Positions 51,823 through 60,043 of a stretch of DNA of 64,000 bases are shown here, piece by piece (position 1 is the first letter of the stretch; the number at the start of each line of letters is the position of its first letter). The position numbers were made by a program, and so were the translations under genes. This DNA is from Brevibacterium sp. RIT 803 (lineage in GTDB: Bacteria > Actinomycetota > Actinomycetes > Actinomycetales > Brevibacteriaceae): NCBI RefSeq assembly GCF_016892625.1, contig NZ_JAFEMW010000003.1, forward strand, positions 62,001-126,000. Direction: 5' to 3'. The notes beneath the pieces were generated by a model, which saw only the letters and a program-made list of their open reading frames with translations, searched no databases and was not told the DNA's origin.

Positions 51823-52313
51823 AAGGGTACTCCTTCATGGGAACCACCCAGTCTCCGAAACCGGAAGCGTTCTGGACAACGCCACCGAAACGATCGGACA
51901 CCGGCAGTGGAAAAGCACGGACCAGTCAGTTGTGAGGTCCTGCAGGCACCTAAACCTGCAGGACCTCACTGGGAATGAGTTCAAGACTCAGAGGGGGTTG
52001 TCGAGGCGAGCCGCATCCCAGCCGCCGTCTCGACAGTGAAGCGGCGGGTGATTCTTTGCCTCTTCATTAACTGAGACCCACGAGCAATTGCTTTCGTTCG
52101 CGAGTGAGAAGTTTTTCTTCTTCGATACAGAACCTCGCTGCCGAATCCTTTCGGATCGGTCGGCGTCGAACAGATTCTTGTTTGACACAGGAGTAGTCCT
52201 GTAGAGTCTCATCACCCCTGATGTACCCCGTACTGTTATCCCCATTTCTTCGAGGTCTCCAACATGTCGGTTCGACAGACGTACCCTGACCCTGCCAATC
52301 TCGAGTGGCACGC
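51823..52313. other. Divergent intergenic region between adhesin and sigma-fusion genes
   Basis: This 491-base stretch holds the promoters of both neighbours, lower in GC than the flanks. It includes the 15-bp stem hairpin described separately and a minus-strand open frame at 51988-52338 with no evident family (its end reads CRDGGWDAARLDNPL). I could not place sigma-factor promoter motifs with confidence. Confidence 0.4.
51932..51969. terminator. Perfect 15-bp hairpin inside the divergent region
   Basis: GTGAGGTCCTGCAGG (51932-51946) pairs exactly with 51955-51969 around an 8-base loop. It lies 19 bases beyond the stop of the minus-strand open frame ending at 51988 and 110 bases upstream of the adhesin start. 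It may terminate a transcript that comes from the right, or be a leader structure. No T-run follows. Confidence 0.45.
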
Positions 52314-54134
52314 ATGAGCGAGGCGTGGTCTTCCCCACGCCACGACCTTGGCTCCTCTTTCGAGCACTCGTCCGACACTACTCAGCGCAGTGACTCCGAA
52401 CTGTGCGCGCAGATCCGGCAGAGTTCTCCGAATTCGCCGGCTGGTCGGGCGGCCTTCGGAGAGCTCTACGCCCGGCACAGGTTGCCTGCACTTCATGTGG
52501 CTCTGCGGCTTAATCGAGATCGCAGCCGAGCAGAGGACTCAGTCTCCGAGGCGTTCACCAAAATCTGGCAGGCCTGGGGAAACGGTGCCGGGCCCAATGA
52601 CTCGTTCAAGCCCTATCTCATGGCCGCGGTGCGTTCCGAATCGTACAGACGTAAGGCCACGACTCGTGCGACCACCGCCGTTGAGCCCGACGTGCTGAGC
52701 TTTCTCGCAGGCCCAGAATTGCTCGACTACGCCAACGAGGTGACAGAACGCGATCAGCTGGGCCGAGCGTTCAAAACTCTGCCTGACTCGTGGCAGTCTG
52801 CGATCACGATGATCGACATCGACGGGGTCCCGGTCTCTGCGGCGGCGGAGTCGATGGAGCTGTCGCCGAATTCCTTCAATTCGCTCCTACGTCGTGCCCG
52901 AGAAGGACTTCGTGTGGCTTATCTGCAGGAGTATGTCGCGCCGAGTCGCCCAGAGTGCGCAGAGTACTCGGCTGATCTCGCAAGTTATGTTCGAGGTCGG
53001 CTGGGCTCGAGACGAGTGAATTCCCTCGAAGCCCACCTGAGCCAGTGCAAGGACTGCGACCCACAGGTAGCCAGACTCCGAGACCTCAATACAACTTTCC
53101 AAGCGTGGATAACCCCTGTGGTGATTGCGGCCGCGCTCATCAAGATCGAGCATTTCCCCACCAGTGCAGTGCCCGCAGCAGACGGAAGTATATGGAGCCC
53201 GGTGCTTGGATCGTCCTCAGGCGAAGGAACAGGAGCAGTGGGAACAGGGACAGGGACGAATGTCGGACCCTGGGTAACAGCAGCCTCGGCAGACACCACG
53301 ACTGGCGTGGGTGCAGGCGCTTCCGGCTCCGGTGTGGGCAGTCTCGCCGTGGGCACTGCCAGTATCAAGATCACTCTCGCCTGCATCGCCGCCGCCGTGA
53401 CCATTGTCGCAACCGCAGCCGGCATCGTCGCGATACAGAACGATTCTGCCCCGCAAACGCCGTCCGCCGCCGGTCATTCAGACGTTCCAGCGACCACTTC
53501 CACTCCGACGACCGAACCTGTTCGAGACGACGGAGATCCGGAGCCGCGACCTTCAGCCGCACAGAGCAAGAATCACGGTCCGCAGCACGACAAGCCCTCA
53601 GCACAGGCATCTCCTCGTGACCCGTCAAGTCCCGGGAAACCTGTCGACGTTCCTCCGACGGAGTCAGAGCAGCCACCGCAATCTGGGAATGCCGATGACC
53701 ATGCAGCGGACTCCAATGAAGTTCATCCAGAGCCGAACGCGGCACCCTTGCCGCAGCCTGGTCCGGAATCAGACAGCGCTGCAGACAGGCCGCAGGAATC
53801 ACCCGCCGATGACGAAGAACCGGCTGCGCCTTCCGAAGAACCGACCGACGCCACTCACAGCAAGGCAACCAGCGAGACAGACTCAGCCGGACGCTCGAAC
53901 GATGATACCGGCGAGGCGTCCACAGAAGAGCCCAATCCGGACGTTGAGCCCAACCCGGGTGACGAGTCGGCATCGCACGATGACGAATCCGAGCCTGGGG
54001 AGGAATCGCCCAGCCCCAGCGAGACGTCAAACTCGGGTGAGGAAGAGACTGGCTCCGACGACACGGCGACTGCCTCAAACGACGACGAGGGAATCCACTG
54101 CCATGACTTCGACTCGTGGTATTACTGCCACTGA
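52314..54134 (+). CDS. ECF sigma factor fused to zinc-type anti-sigma domain, membrane helix and acidic tail
   Basis: This protein of about 606 residues starts with sigma-70 regions 2 and 4 (about 20-205: FGELYARHRLPALHVALRL, AEDSVSEAFTKIWQAW, then DSWQSAITMIDIDGVPVSAAA). A zinc anti-sigma motif follows: Cys near 213, 25 residues, then HLSQCKDC (about 239-246; H-x3-C-x2-C). After a Gly/Ser/Thr linker comes one membrane helix (about 350-376) and a Pro/Glu/Ser/Asp-rich tail of about 230 residues that ends GIHCHDFDSWYYCH. Fusion implies the sigma is held at the membrane until a signal on the outside frees it. The divergent adhesin gene is a natural target. ATG 52314 is used; GTG 52305 is possible. 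Confidence 0.85.
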   Translation: MSEAWSSPRHDLGSSFEHSSDTTQRSDSELCAQIRQSSPNSPAGRAAFGELYARHRLPALHVALRLNRDRSRAEDSVSEAFTKIWQAWGNGAGPNDSFKPYLMAAVRSESYRRKATTRATTAVEPDVLSFLAGPELLDYANEVTERDQLGRAFKTLPDSWQSAITMIDIDGVPVSAAAESMELSPNSFNSLLRRAREGLRVAYLQEYVAPSRPECAEYSADLASYVRGRLGSRRVNSLEAHLSQCKDCDPQVARLRDLNTTFQAWITPVVIAAALIKIEHFPTSAVPAADGSIWSPVLGSSSGEGTGAVGTGTGTNVGPWVTAASADTTTGVGAGASGSGVGSLAVGTASIKITLACIAAAVTIVATAAGIVAIQNDSAPQTPSAAGHSDVPATTSTPTTEPVRDDGDPEPRPSAAQSKNHGPQHDKPSAQASPRDPSSPGKPVDVPPTESEQPPQSGNADDHAADSNEVHPEPNAAPLPQPGPESDSAADRPQESPADDEEPAAPSEEPTDATHSKATSETDSAGRSNDDTGEASTEEPNPDVEPNPGDESASHDDESEPGEESPSPSETSNSGEEETGSDDTATASNDDEGIHCHDFDSWYYCH

Positions 54135-54183
54135 CTCATCAACGTCAGCCGGCTAGCTTCCCACCGCACAGACCCCAAGCTCT

Positions 54184-54894
54184 TCACACCCACCGGTACT
54201 CATACTCGGGCCGGCCCGGCGTCCCATGTCGTGGCTGCTTGACCGCCTGCTTCGTCTTCACCAGATGCTCCAGATACCGGCGCACCGTCACGCGTGAAAG
54301 ATCCAAGGCCGTTGCAACCTCGGTCGCTGATACCGCCGAGGAAGCATCCCGCACGACACCAGAGATCGCTGTCAGAGTCTCCTCGATCAACCCCTTGGGC
54401 AAACGGCCTGAGGAGACCGAACGCAGGGCGCTGAGCGCGTTGTCCACCGAGGCCTGCGTGGCCAAGGAACCGGCGCCGGCACCGTCGAGGTTGAGGCGGA
54501 AGTCCCGCTGGTTCTCCAGCTTCTCGCGGAAGATGGTGAAGGTGAACGGTTTGATCAGATACTGCGTCACCCCGCTCGAGATCGCGGACCGGATGACCTG
54601 CAGGTGGCGCACCGCAGTGATCGCGATGATGTCGGCACCGTAGCCTCTAGCGTTCATCCGCTTGGCCACGTCGAGCCCGTGCGAATCGGTGAGATTCATG
54701 TCCAGCAGCACGATGTCGACCGGATCCCCACTCACTCCGAAAGCCTCGAACTTCTCGAGCGCATCGTGACCGGACAGGCAGGTGCCGGCGACGACGAATC
54801 CGGGCACCCGGCGCACGAAGTCCGCGTGAGCCTCGGCTGTCATCGGGTCGTCTTCGACGATGAGCACCCGCAGTTCGCGTTCATCGGCCATCAT
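54184..54894 (-). CDS. CitB/DcuR-type response regulator
   Basis: This 236-residue regulator has a receiver domain (1-125: VLIVEDDP, phospho-acceptor Asp in VLLDMNL, AITAV, and Lys in LIKPFTF) and a C-terminal HTH (about 195-230: ATALDLSRVTVRRYLEHLVKT) of the CitB/DctR kind. GGAGGAGG precedes the tandem ATG. It overlaps its kinase gene by 14 bases. In the family the pair senses extracellular C4- or tricarboxylates. Confidence 0.9.
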   Translation of the reverse strand: MMADERELRVLIVEDDPMTAEAHADFVRRVPGFVVAGTCLSGHDALEKFEAFGVSGDPVDIVLLDMNLTDSHGLDVAKRMNARGYGADIIAITAVRHLQVIRSAISSGVTQYLIKPFTFTIFREKLENQRDFRLNLDGAGAGSLATQASVDNALSALRSVSSGRLPKGLIEETLTAISGVVRDASSAVSATEVATALDLSRVTVRRYLEHLVKTKQAVKQPRHGTPGRPEYEYRWV

Positions 54895-56587
54895 CGCCTC
54901 CTCCCTGTTCGTTCCCGGCATCGTTGCTACCCTCGCCGAGGCTATCGGCAGTCAGCGGCAATGTCACCGTGAAGATCGCTCCCCCGTCGGATTCGACCTC
55001 GAGATCTCCGCCGAGTCTCGTCACAGCCTGGCGCACCAGCACCAATCCGAACCCGCGCCCACCGGATCCAGCCGGCGCCGCCTTCGCAGAGGTGCCGAGA
55101 TGGAAGATCGCGTCGATCTCCTCCGTGTCGATACCCGGCCCCGAGTCCGCAACCGTGATGATGAGCTCACCGTCGGCGGCGACGAAGTCCGCCCACACAT
55201 GTCGCTCTTCAGAGTCCGCTGCAGCATCGAAGGCGTTGTCGAGGAGGTTGCCGGCCACGGTGACCAGGTCGCGAGCGTCCAGGCTGCTCGGCGGAAGCTC
55301 ACCGACAGCGGTGACGGTCAGCTCGATCCCGCGCTCGTGAGCCTGGGCGGCCTTGCCGATCATCAGTGCCGTAATAAATGGCTCGTCAAGGGAATCGACG
55401 AACGAATCGGTCAGCCGTTGGGACTCCTGCTGATCCCGAACCGCGAAGTCCAAGGCCTCCCGCGAACGCCCCAGTTCAATCAACGTCGCCACGGTATGCA
55501 GACGGTTCGAATGTTCATGAGTCTGGGCCCGCAGCGCCTCGGACAGGGTCCGCATCGTCTCGAGTTCACCGGTGAGTTCCTGAATGTCCGTACGATCGCG
55601 CAGAGTTGCCACTGTTCCCCCAGAACCAGCACCGCCCCCGCTGACCCCTCCACGATCGGGCTGGCTCGCCTGCTTCTGGTTGACCACGAGCACCCGGTCA
55701 CGGGTCAGGTGGATCTCATCGACGGCATCCCGACCCGACGACAACAACGATGACACGGACTGAGGCAGGGCCACCTCGGCGAGGGGGATGGGAGTGCGGT
55801 CATCGGGCTCCGGTAGACCCAGCAGCTCAGCGGCCTCATCGTTGTAGAGGACCAGCTGCCCATCATCGTCGACGAGGATGAGGCCCTCTCGCAGCGAATG
55901 CAGCGCGGAGTCGTAGAACGCGAACAGGGATTTGAGCTGCTCGGGGCCGTAGCCGAGGGTGACTCGGCGCAGATAGCGGCTGAGTATCCAGGAGCCCAAC
56001 CCACCGAGACCGATCGCGGCGAGGCCGACGATGATGATCTGCGGCAGTGCGGCAGCCCGGGCCACCGACAGGGTCTTCAGCGTCACCCCGACCGCAACCA
56101 TGGCTGTGACCTCGCCGGATGCGTCGGTGACGGGCACGATCGCGCGCACCGACTCCCCCAGCGTGCCCTCGTACTCCTCGACCTGGCTCTCACCGGACAG
56201 CGCCTGATCGATGCTGCCGATATAGTCCTTGCCCAGCTGCTGGGGGTCGGGGTGCGTGTAGCGGGTGCGGTCGCGGTCCATGATCGTCACGAAGTCGACC
56301 TCGGCGGTGTCGATGACGGTCAGCGCATAGGGCTGGAGCTTCGCCGAGGCATCGGCATCCTCCACCGAGGAGATGACGAAGGGGTCATGGGCCAGGGTCT
56401 CGGCGATGGAGAGCACCCGCTCCGAGGTCGCCTGCCGGGCAGAGCCCAGCGTCGAGACGTAGCTGGTGATGGACAGTGCGACACAGACGACGGCGATGAG
56501 CGCCAGCTGCACGAAGAAGAGCCTGCGCGCCAACGTGCCGCTGCGCCGCCGGTGCCGGGTACGGCCGAGCGTCCCCGATGCGTTCAC
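54881..56587 (-). CDS. CitA/DcuS-type sensor histidine kinase
   Basis: This 568-residue kinase has a membrane helix near 22-46, an extracytoplasmic PAS-like sensor (about 47-180), a second helix (about 185-205), a cytoplasmic PAS domain (about 220-290), the H-box QTHEHSNRLHTVATLIELG typical of CitA-type kinases (about 352), and an ATPase domain with NLLDNAFDAA, DSGPGI and GRGFGLVL. Ligand is probably a carboxylate. The DctA-like gene 640 bases away is its plausible target, as in related bacteria. Confidence 0.88.
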   Translation of the reverse strand: MNASGTLGRTRHRRRSGTLARRLFFVQLALIAVVCVALSITSYVSTLGSARQATSERVLSIAETLAHDPFVISSVEDADASAKLQPYALTVIDTAEVDFVTIMDRDRTRYTHPDPQQLGKDYIGSIDQALSGESQVEEYEGTLGESVRAIVPVTDASGEVTAMVAVGVTLKTLSVARAAALPQIIIVGLAAIGLGGLGSWILSRYLRRVTLGYGPEQLKSLFAFYDSALHSLREGLILVDDDGQLVLYNDEAAELLGLPEPDDRTPIPLAEVALPQSVSSLLSSGRDAVDEIHLTRDRVLVVNQKQASQPDRGGVSGGGAGSGGTVATLRDRTDIQELTGELETMRTLSEALRAQTHEHSNRLHTVATLIELGRSREALDFAVRDQQESQRLTDSFVDSLDEPFITALMIGKAAQAHERGIELTVTAVGELPPSSLDARDLVTVAGNLLDNAFDAAADSEERHVWADFVAADGELIITVADSGPGIDTEEIDAIFHLGTSAKAAPAGSGGRGFGLVLVRQAVTRLGGDLEVESDGGAIFTVTLPLTADSLGEGSNDAGNEQGGGDDGR

Positions 56588-56627
56588 TGCCCAACTGCCC
56601 CTTCGTCGATGACGACGACCTTGACAC

Positions 56628-57056
56628 CTACTTCTTCTTGAGTTTCTTCTTTTTCTTGTCTCCGGTCGTGAACATCAGGGCCAGTCCGATCGCGGCCAGC
56701 CAGGTGTCCTTGGCCACGGCAGTGCCGGACTCGGAGGGGCGGATGCCGTCGTCCTGGGTCATGGAGTCGATCGCGAAGTAGTTCGCGACGAGCCCGGCGG
56801 AGAACGTCGTCAGAGCGGCTCCGGCGATGCGGGTGGGCACGAAGGGCAGCAGCAGTGCGGCACCGACGGCGATCTCACCATAGGACAGGAACTTCCCGAA
56901 CTGAGCGGGAGTCATCTCTTCAACGAACGGGACACCATTGGCGGCCATCTGCTGCAGGCCGGCGGCGGATTCCTCATCGAGGCCGAGTTTGCCGATGCCG
57001 GAGTTGAGGATGAACGCACCGGGAACGGCGCGCAGAAGTGCTGTATCGAGTCTCAT
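56628..57056 (-). CDS. DoxX-like membrane protein
   Basis: This 142-residue protein has four hydrophobic segments: RLDTALLRAVPGAFILNSG at the start, FLSYGEIAVGAALLLPFVP, RIAGAALTTFSAGLVANYF and a C-terminal TWLAAIGLALMF before a poly-lysine tail KKKKKLKKK. It resembles the DoxX/DUF6-type small membrane proteins with unknown electron-transfer or stress roles. GAAGGG stands 7 bases before the ATG at 57056. Confidence 0.75.
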   Translation of the reverse strand: MRLDTALLRAVPGAFILNSGIGKLGLDEESAAGLQQMAANGVPFVEEMTPAQFGKFLSYGEIAVGAALLLPFVPTRIAGAALTTFSAGLVANYFAIDSMTQDDGIRPSESGTAVAKDTWLAAIGLALMFTTGDKKKKKLKKK

Positions 57057-57225
57057 GAGCATTCCCTTCGTTTCGTGATGTCGTACAGCCCCACAATAGT
57101 CGACGATGTGATCGCGGCCATGAACACTATGAACGCAACCGAGACAGCCGTCACAGTCTCTGGAATGCTCATGGAGAAATTCTTCGCGGCCCGATGTCGC
57201 GAGCACCACCACTCAAGGAGGAGAC

Positions 57226-58611
57226 ATGGCAACGTTGCCATCAGACAACACCGTCGCCGAGGCGGATCCCACCCCGCCCCAGCGCAAGAAGGACCGTACG
57301 CACTGGCTCTACATCATGGTCATCATCGCCGTGTTCGCCGGTGCCGCCATCGGACTCATCGCCCCCGAAGCCGGTAAGGCGCTCGAACCGCTGGGCAAGG
57401 CCTTCATCGCACTCATCAAGATGATCATCGCCCCGATCATCTTCTGCACCATCGTCCTCGGCGTCGGCTCCGTGGCCAAGGCGGCCACCGTCGGCAAAGT
57501 CGGCGGCATCGCTTTGATCTACTTCCTCATCATGGCCACCTTCGCCCTGGTCATCGGCCTCGTCGTCGGCAACCTCATCCACCCGGGTGAGGGCCTCAAG
57601 CTCGAACCCTACGAGGCGGCCGCAGACGGGGAAACCAACGGAACCGTTGACTTCCTCATGAGCCTTATCCCCGGTGATATCGCGGTGCTGCCGACCCTGG
57701 TCCTCGCCCTCCTCGTCGGATTCGCCCTGCAGTCGATGGGCAAGGCCGGCGAACCCGTCCTCAAGGGTATCGGCCACATCCAGGCCGTCGTCTTCAAGCT
57801 CATGATGATGATCATGTGGGCCGCTCCCGTCGGTGCCTTCGGTGCCATCGCCGCGGTTGTCGGCAAGACCGGTTGGGCCGCGATCGGTGCGATGGCGACC
57901 CTCATGGGTGCCTTCTACCTCACCTGCGCCCTGTTCATCGTCATCGTCCTGGGCTCCATCCTCAAGGTCGTCACCGGCCTCAACATCTTCCTGCTGCTGA
58001 AGTACCTGGCCCGTGAGTTCCTTCTCATCTTCTCGACTTCCTCGTCCGAGTCGGCTCTGCCGCGTCTGATCGCGAAGATGGAACACGCTGGAGTCTCGAA
58101 GCCCGTCGTCGGAATCACCGTGCCCACCGGGTATTCGTTCAACCTCGACGGCACCGCCATCTACCTGACCATGGCCTCGCTGTTCGTCTCCAGCGCCATG
58201 GGCATGCCGATGAGCATTCCTGAGCAGATCTCGCTGCTGGTGTTCATGATCATCGCTTCGAAGGGTGCCGCCGGTGTCTCCGGTGCGGGCCTGGCGACCC
58301 TGGCCGCGGGCCTGCAGTCACACCGCCCCGAACTCCTCGACGGCATGGGCGTCATCGTCGGCATTGATAAGTTCATGTCCGAGTGCCGTGCCCTGACGAA
58401 CTTCACCGGCAACGCCGTGGCCACCCTGCTCATCGGCAAGTGGACCCACGAGATCGACATCAACCAGGCACGTGCAGCTCTGAATGGCTCCAGCCCGTTT
58501 GACGAGCAGTCGCTTGAGCCTGATGTTCACGGTTCGGTGGCAGAGGCCACCCCATCGGCCGCGGTTGCCGACGAGCCGGATGAGAAGGGCCGGGTCACCG
58601 TCAACGCCTGA
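57226..58611 (+). CDS. Dicarboxylate/amino-acid:cation symporter (DctA/DAACS family)
   Basis: This 461-residue carrier has the glutamate-transporter fold: IKMIIAPIIFCTIVLGVGS (about 64-82), the Ser-rich re-entrant loop FSTSSSESALPRL (about 268-280), VPTGYSFNLDGTAIYLT (about 300-316) and IVGIDKFMSECRALTNFTGNAVAT (read across 380-403). It couples cation influx to uptake of C4-dicarboxylates or acidic amino acids. AAGGAGGAGAC precedes the ATG. A CitAB-like two-component system is two genes away. Confidence 0.92.
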   Translation: MATLPSDNTVAEADPTPPQRKKDRTHWLYIMVIIAVFAGAAIGLIAPEAGKALEPLGKAFIALIKMIIAPIIFCTIVLGVGSVAKAATVGKVGGIALIYFLIMATFALVIGLVVGNLIHPGEGLKLEPYEAAADGETNGTVDFLMSLIPGDIAVLPTLVLALLVGFALQSMGKAGEPVLKGIGHIQAVVFKLMMMIMWAAPVGAFGAIAAVVGKTGWAAIGAMATLMGAFYLTCALFIVIVLGSILKVVTGLNIFLLLKYLAREFLLIFSTSSSESALPRLIAKMEHAGVSKPVVGITVPTGYSFNLDGTAIYLTMASLFVSSAMGMPMSIPEQISLLVFMIIASKGAAGVSGAGLATLAAGLQSHRPELLDGMGVIVGIDKFMSECRALTNFTGNAVATLLIGKWTHEIDINQARAALNGSSPFDEQSLEPDVHGSVAEATPSAAVADEPDEKGRVTVNA

Positions 58612-58637
58612 TCGCCGAAGCAGCAGTCACCACCGAT

Positions 58638-58678
58638 GCGGGTGCCGAGACTCCTCAACAGGGAGTATCGGCACCCGC
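58638..58678 (+). terminator. Terminator after the DctA-like gene
   Basis: GCGGGTGCCGA (58638-58648) pairs with 58668-58678, and an inner ACTCC/GGAGT adds a second stem. GTTGTTT follows at 58679, so this is a plausible factor-independent terminator. Confidence 0.75.
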
Positions 58679-58755
58679 GTTGTTTCGGCACCACCCGAAC
58701 CGAATCGGTGACATGCTGAAGCCAGACGACAAGACATCTTCGAACGAAAGAGGGT

Positions 58756-59943
58756 ATGGCTGTGGGTGCCAACTCCCCGGGCATGATTAACCCCATAGCC
58801 ATCCGCGGCACCCTGGGACTGGCACTGGCCATGGGAATGGGCAGGTTCTTCTACACACCCGTCCTCCCGCTCATGGTCGCCGCCCTGCACTGGAGCTCGG
58901 CTCCCGGTGCCTGGATCGCCACACTCAACTACGTGGGATACTTCATCGGTTCCTTGATCATCGCCCGCGGCTGGGTTGAACCCAGCCGAGGCGTCTACCG
59001 CTTAAGCCTCGTCGTCTCCACCCTGTGCCTGGCCGCCATCCCCCTGACGTCGAATCTGATCTGGCAGGGGTCGGTGCGCACACTGGCCGGAATCGCCTCA
59101 GGCCTGATCTTCGTCTGCATCACCCAGCGCATCCCGTTCGTGGCCCGCAGACCTGCCGATTCCGGCCTCGTCTATGCGGGAATCGGCACCGGCATCCTTA
59201 TCTCCGGAGCCATCGTCCTGACCACCGGTTCTCTTGTCGATTGGCGCGAGCTCTGGCTCATCTGCGCACTCCTCAGCGCCGTATTCACCGCCATCGCCTG
59301 GACCTGGCCTATGCCTGCACGCGAAGGCGATAGAGCTGCTAGGCCGCCCGCCGAGGTGGCCGGCGCGAGCGAGCATCCCACCGTCATCCCGACGGCCCCG
59401 ATCGTCCGCCGGGCCATGACGGTGCTGACTGCGGGCTACTTCTTCCAAGGCTTCGGCTACATCATCATCGGCACCTATCTGGTCGTACTGGCCAAACCGG
59501 TCTTCGGTGAGACAGCTGCCGCATCAACTTGGGTTGTCGCCGGCATCGCAACCGCGGCCTCACCGTTGATCTGGTCGAACGTCGCCGCCCGCATCGGCAC
59601 CCGCCGCGGACTCGTCGTCTGCTACTGCCTGCAGGTCGGTGGAGCCGTTCTCGCGGTCTTCGGCACCAATCCGGTCCTGCTCCTCATCTCCGCGGCACTC
59701 TTCGGTGGGACGTTCGTCGGGGCGGTCATGATGACCATCGGCGAGGGCTCTCAGATGGGCATCACCGCAGCCGCGGCCAAACTCACGACCTGGTACAGCC
59801 TCGGTCAGATTGCCGGCCCCGCGCTGGTCGCCCTTGCCCTGAGTGGGACCATCGTCGGCAGCTTCATCGCTGCCGCGGTTGCCCTGCTTCTGGCCATGGC
59901 TTTGACTCTGCTCGGCTCGCTGGCTGGCAACGGCAAGAGATGA
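58756..59943 (+). CDS. YbfB/YjiJ-type MFS transporter
   Basis: This 395-residue 12-helix protein starts with GTLGLALAMGMGRFFYTPVLP (about 19-39), the mark of the YbfB/YjiJ group, and contains NYVGYFIGSL (about 60) and GTFVGAVMMTIGEGSQMG near 322-340. Substrates in the group are mostly unknown. GAAAGAGG precedes the ATG. It appears monocistronic. Confidence 0.85.
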   Translation: MAVGANSPGMINPIAIRGTLGLALAMGMGRFFYTPVLPLMVAALHWSSAPGAWIATLNYVGYFIGSLIIARGWVEPSRGVYRLSLVVSTLCLAAIPLTSNLIWQGSVRTLAGIASGLIFVCITQRIPFVARRPADSGLVYAGIGTGILISGAIVLTTGSLVDWRELWLICALLSAVFTAIAWTWPMPAREGDRAARPPAEVAGASEHPTVIPTAPIVRRAMTVLTAGYFFQGFGYIIIGTYLVVLAKPVFGETAAASTWVVAGIATAASPLIWSNVAARIGTRRGLVVCYCLQVGGAVLAVFGTNPVLLLISAALFGGTFVGAVMMTIGEGSQMGITAAAAKLTTWYSLGQIAGPALVALALSGTIVGSFIAAAVALLLAMALTLLGSLAGNGKR

Positions 59944-60043
59944 CCATCCTTCCCGCACCCACCCAACGACATCTGTCGCATCGTCCCCGCTATGATTGAA
60001 ACTGCAGACTAAGTACTGATCACACCGAGGGAGACGCACCGCG

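Noticed and set aside
52182..52207. TTGACA with TAGAGT as a promoter of the sigma-fusion gene
   Set aside because: The spacer is only 14 bases, too short for a normal sigma-70 type promoter.
57241..58086. 281-codon minus-strand frame opposite the DctA-like gene
   Set aside because: Acidic Asp/Gly-rich antisense product with no motifs; the plus strand is a clear DAACS carrier.
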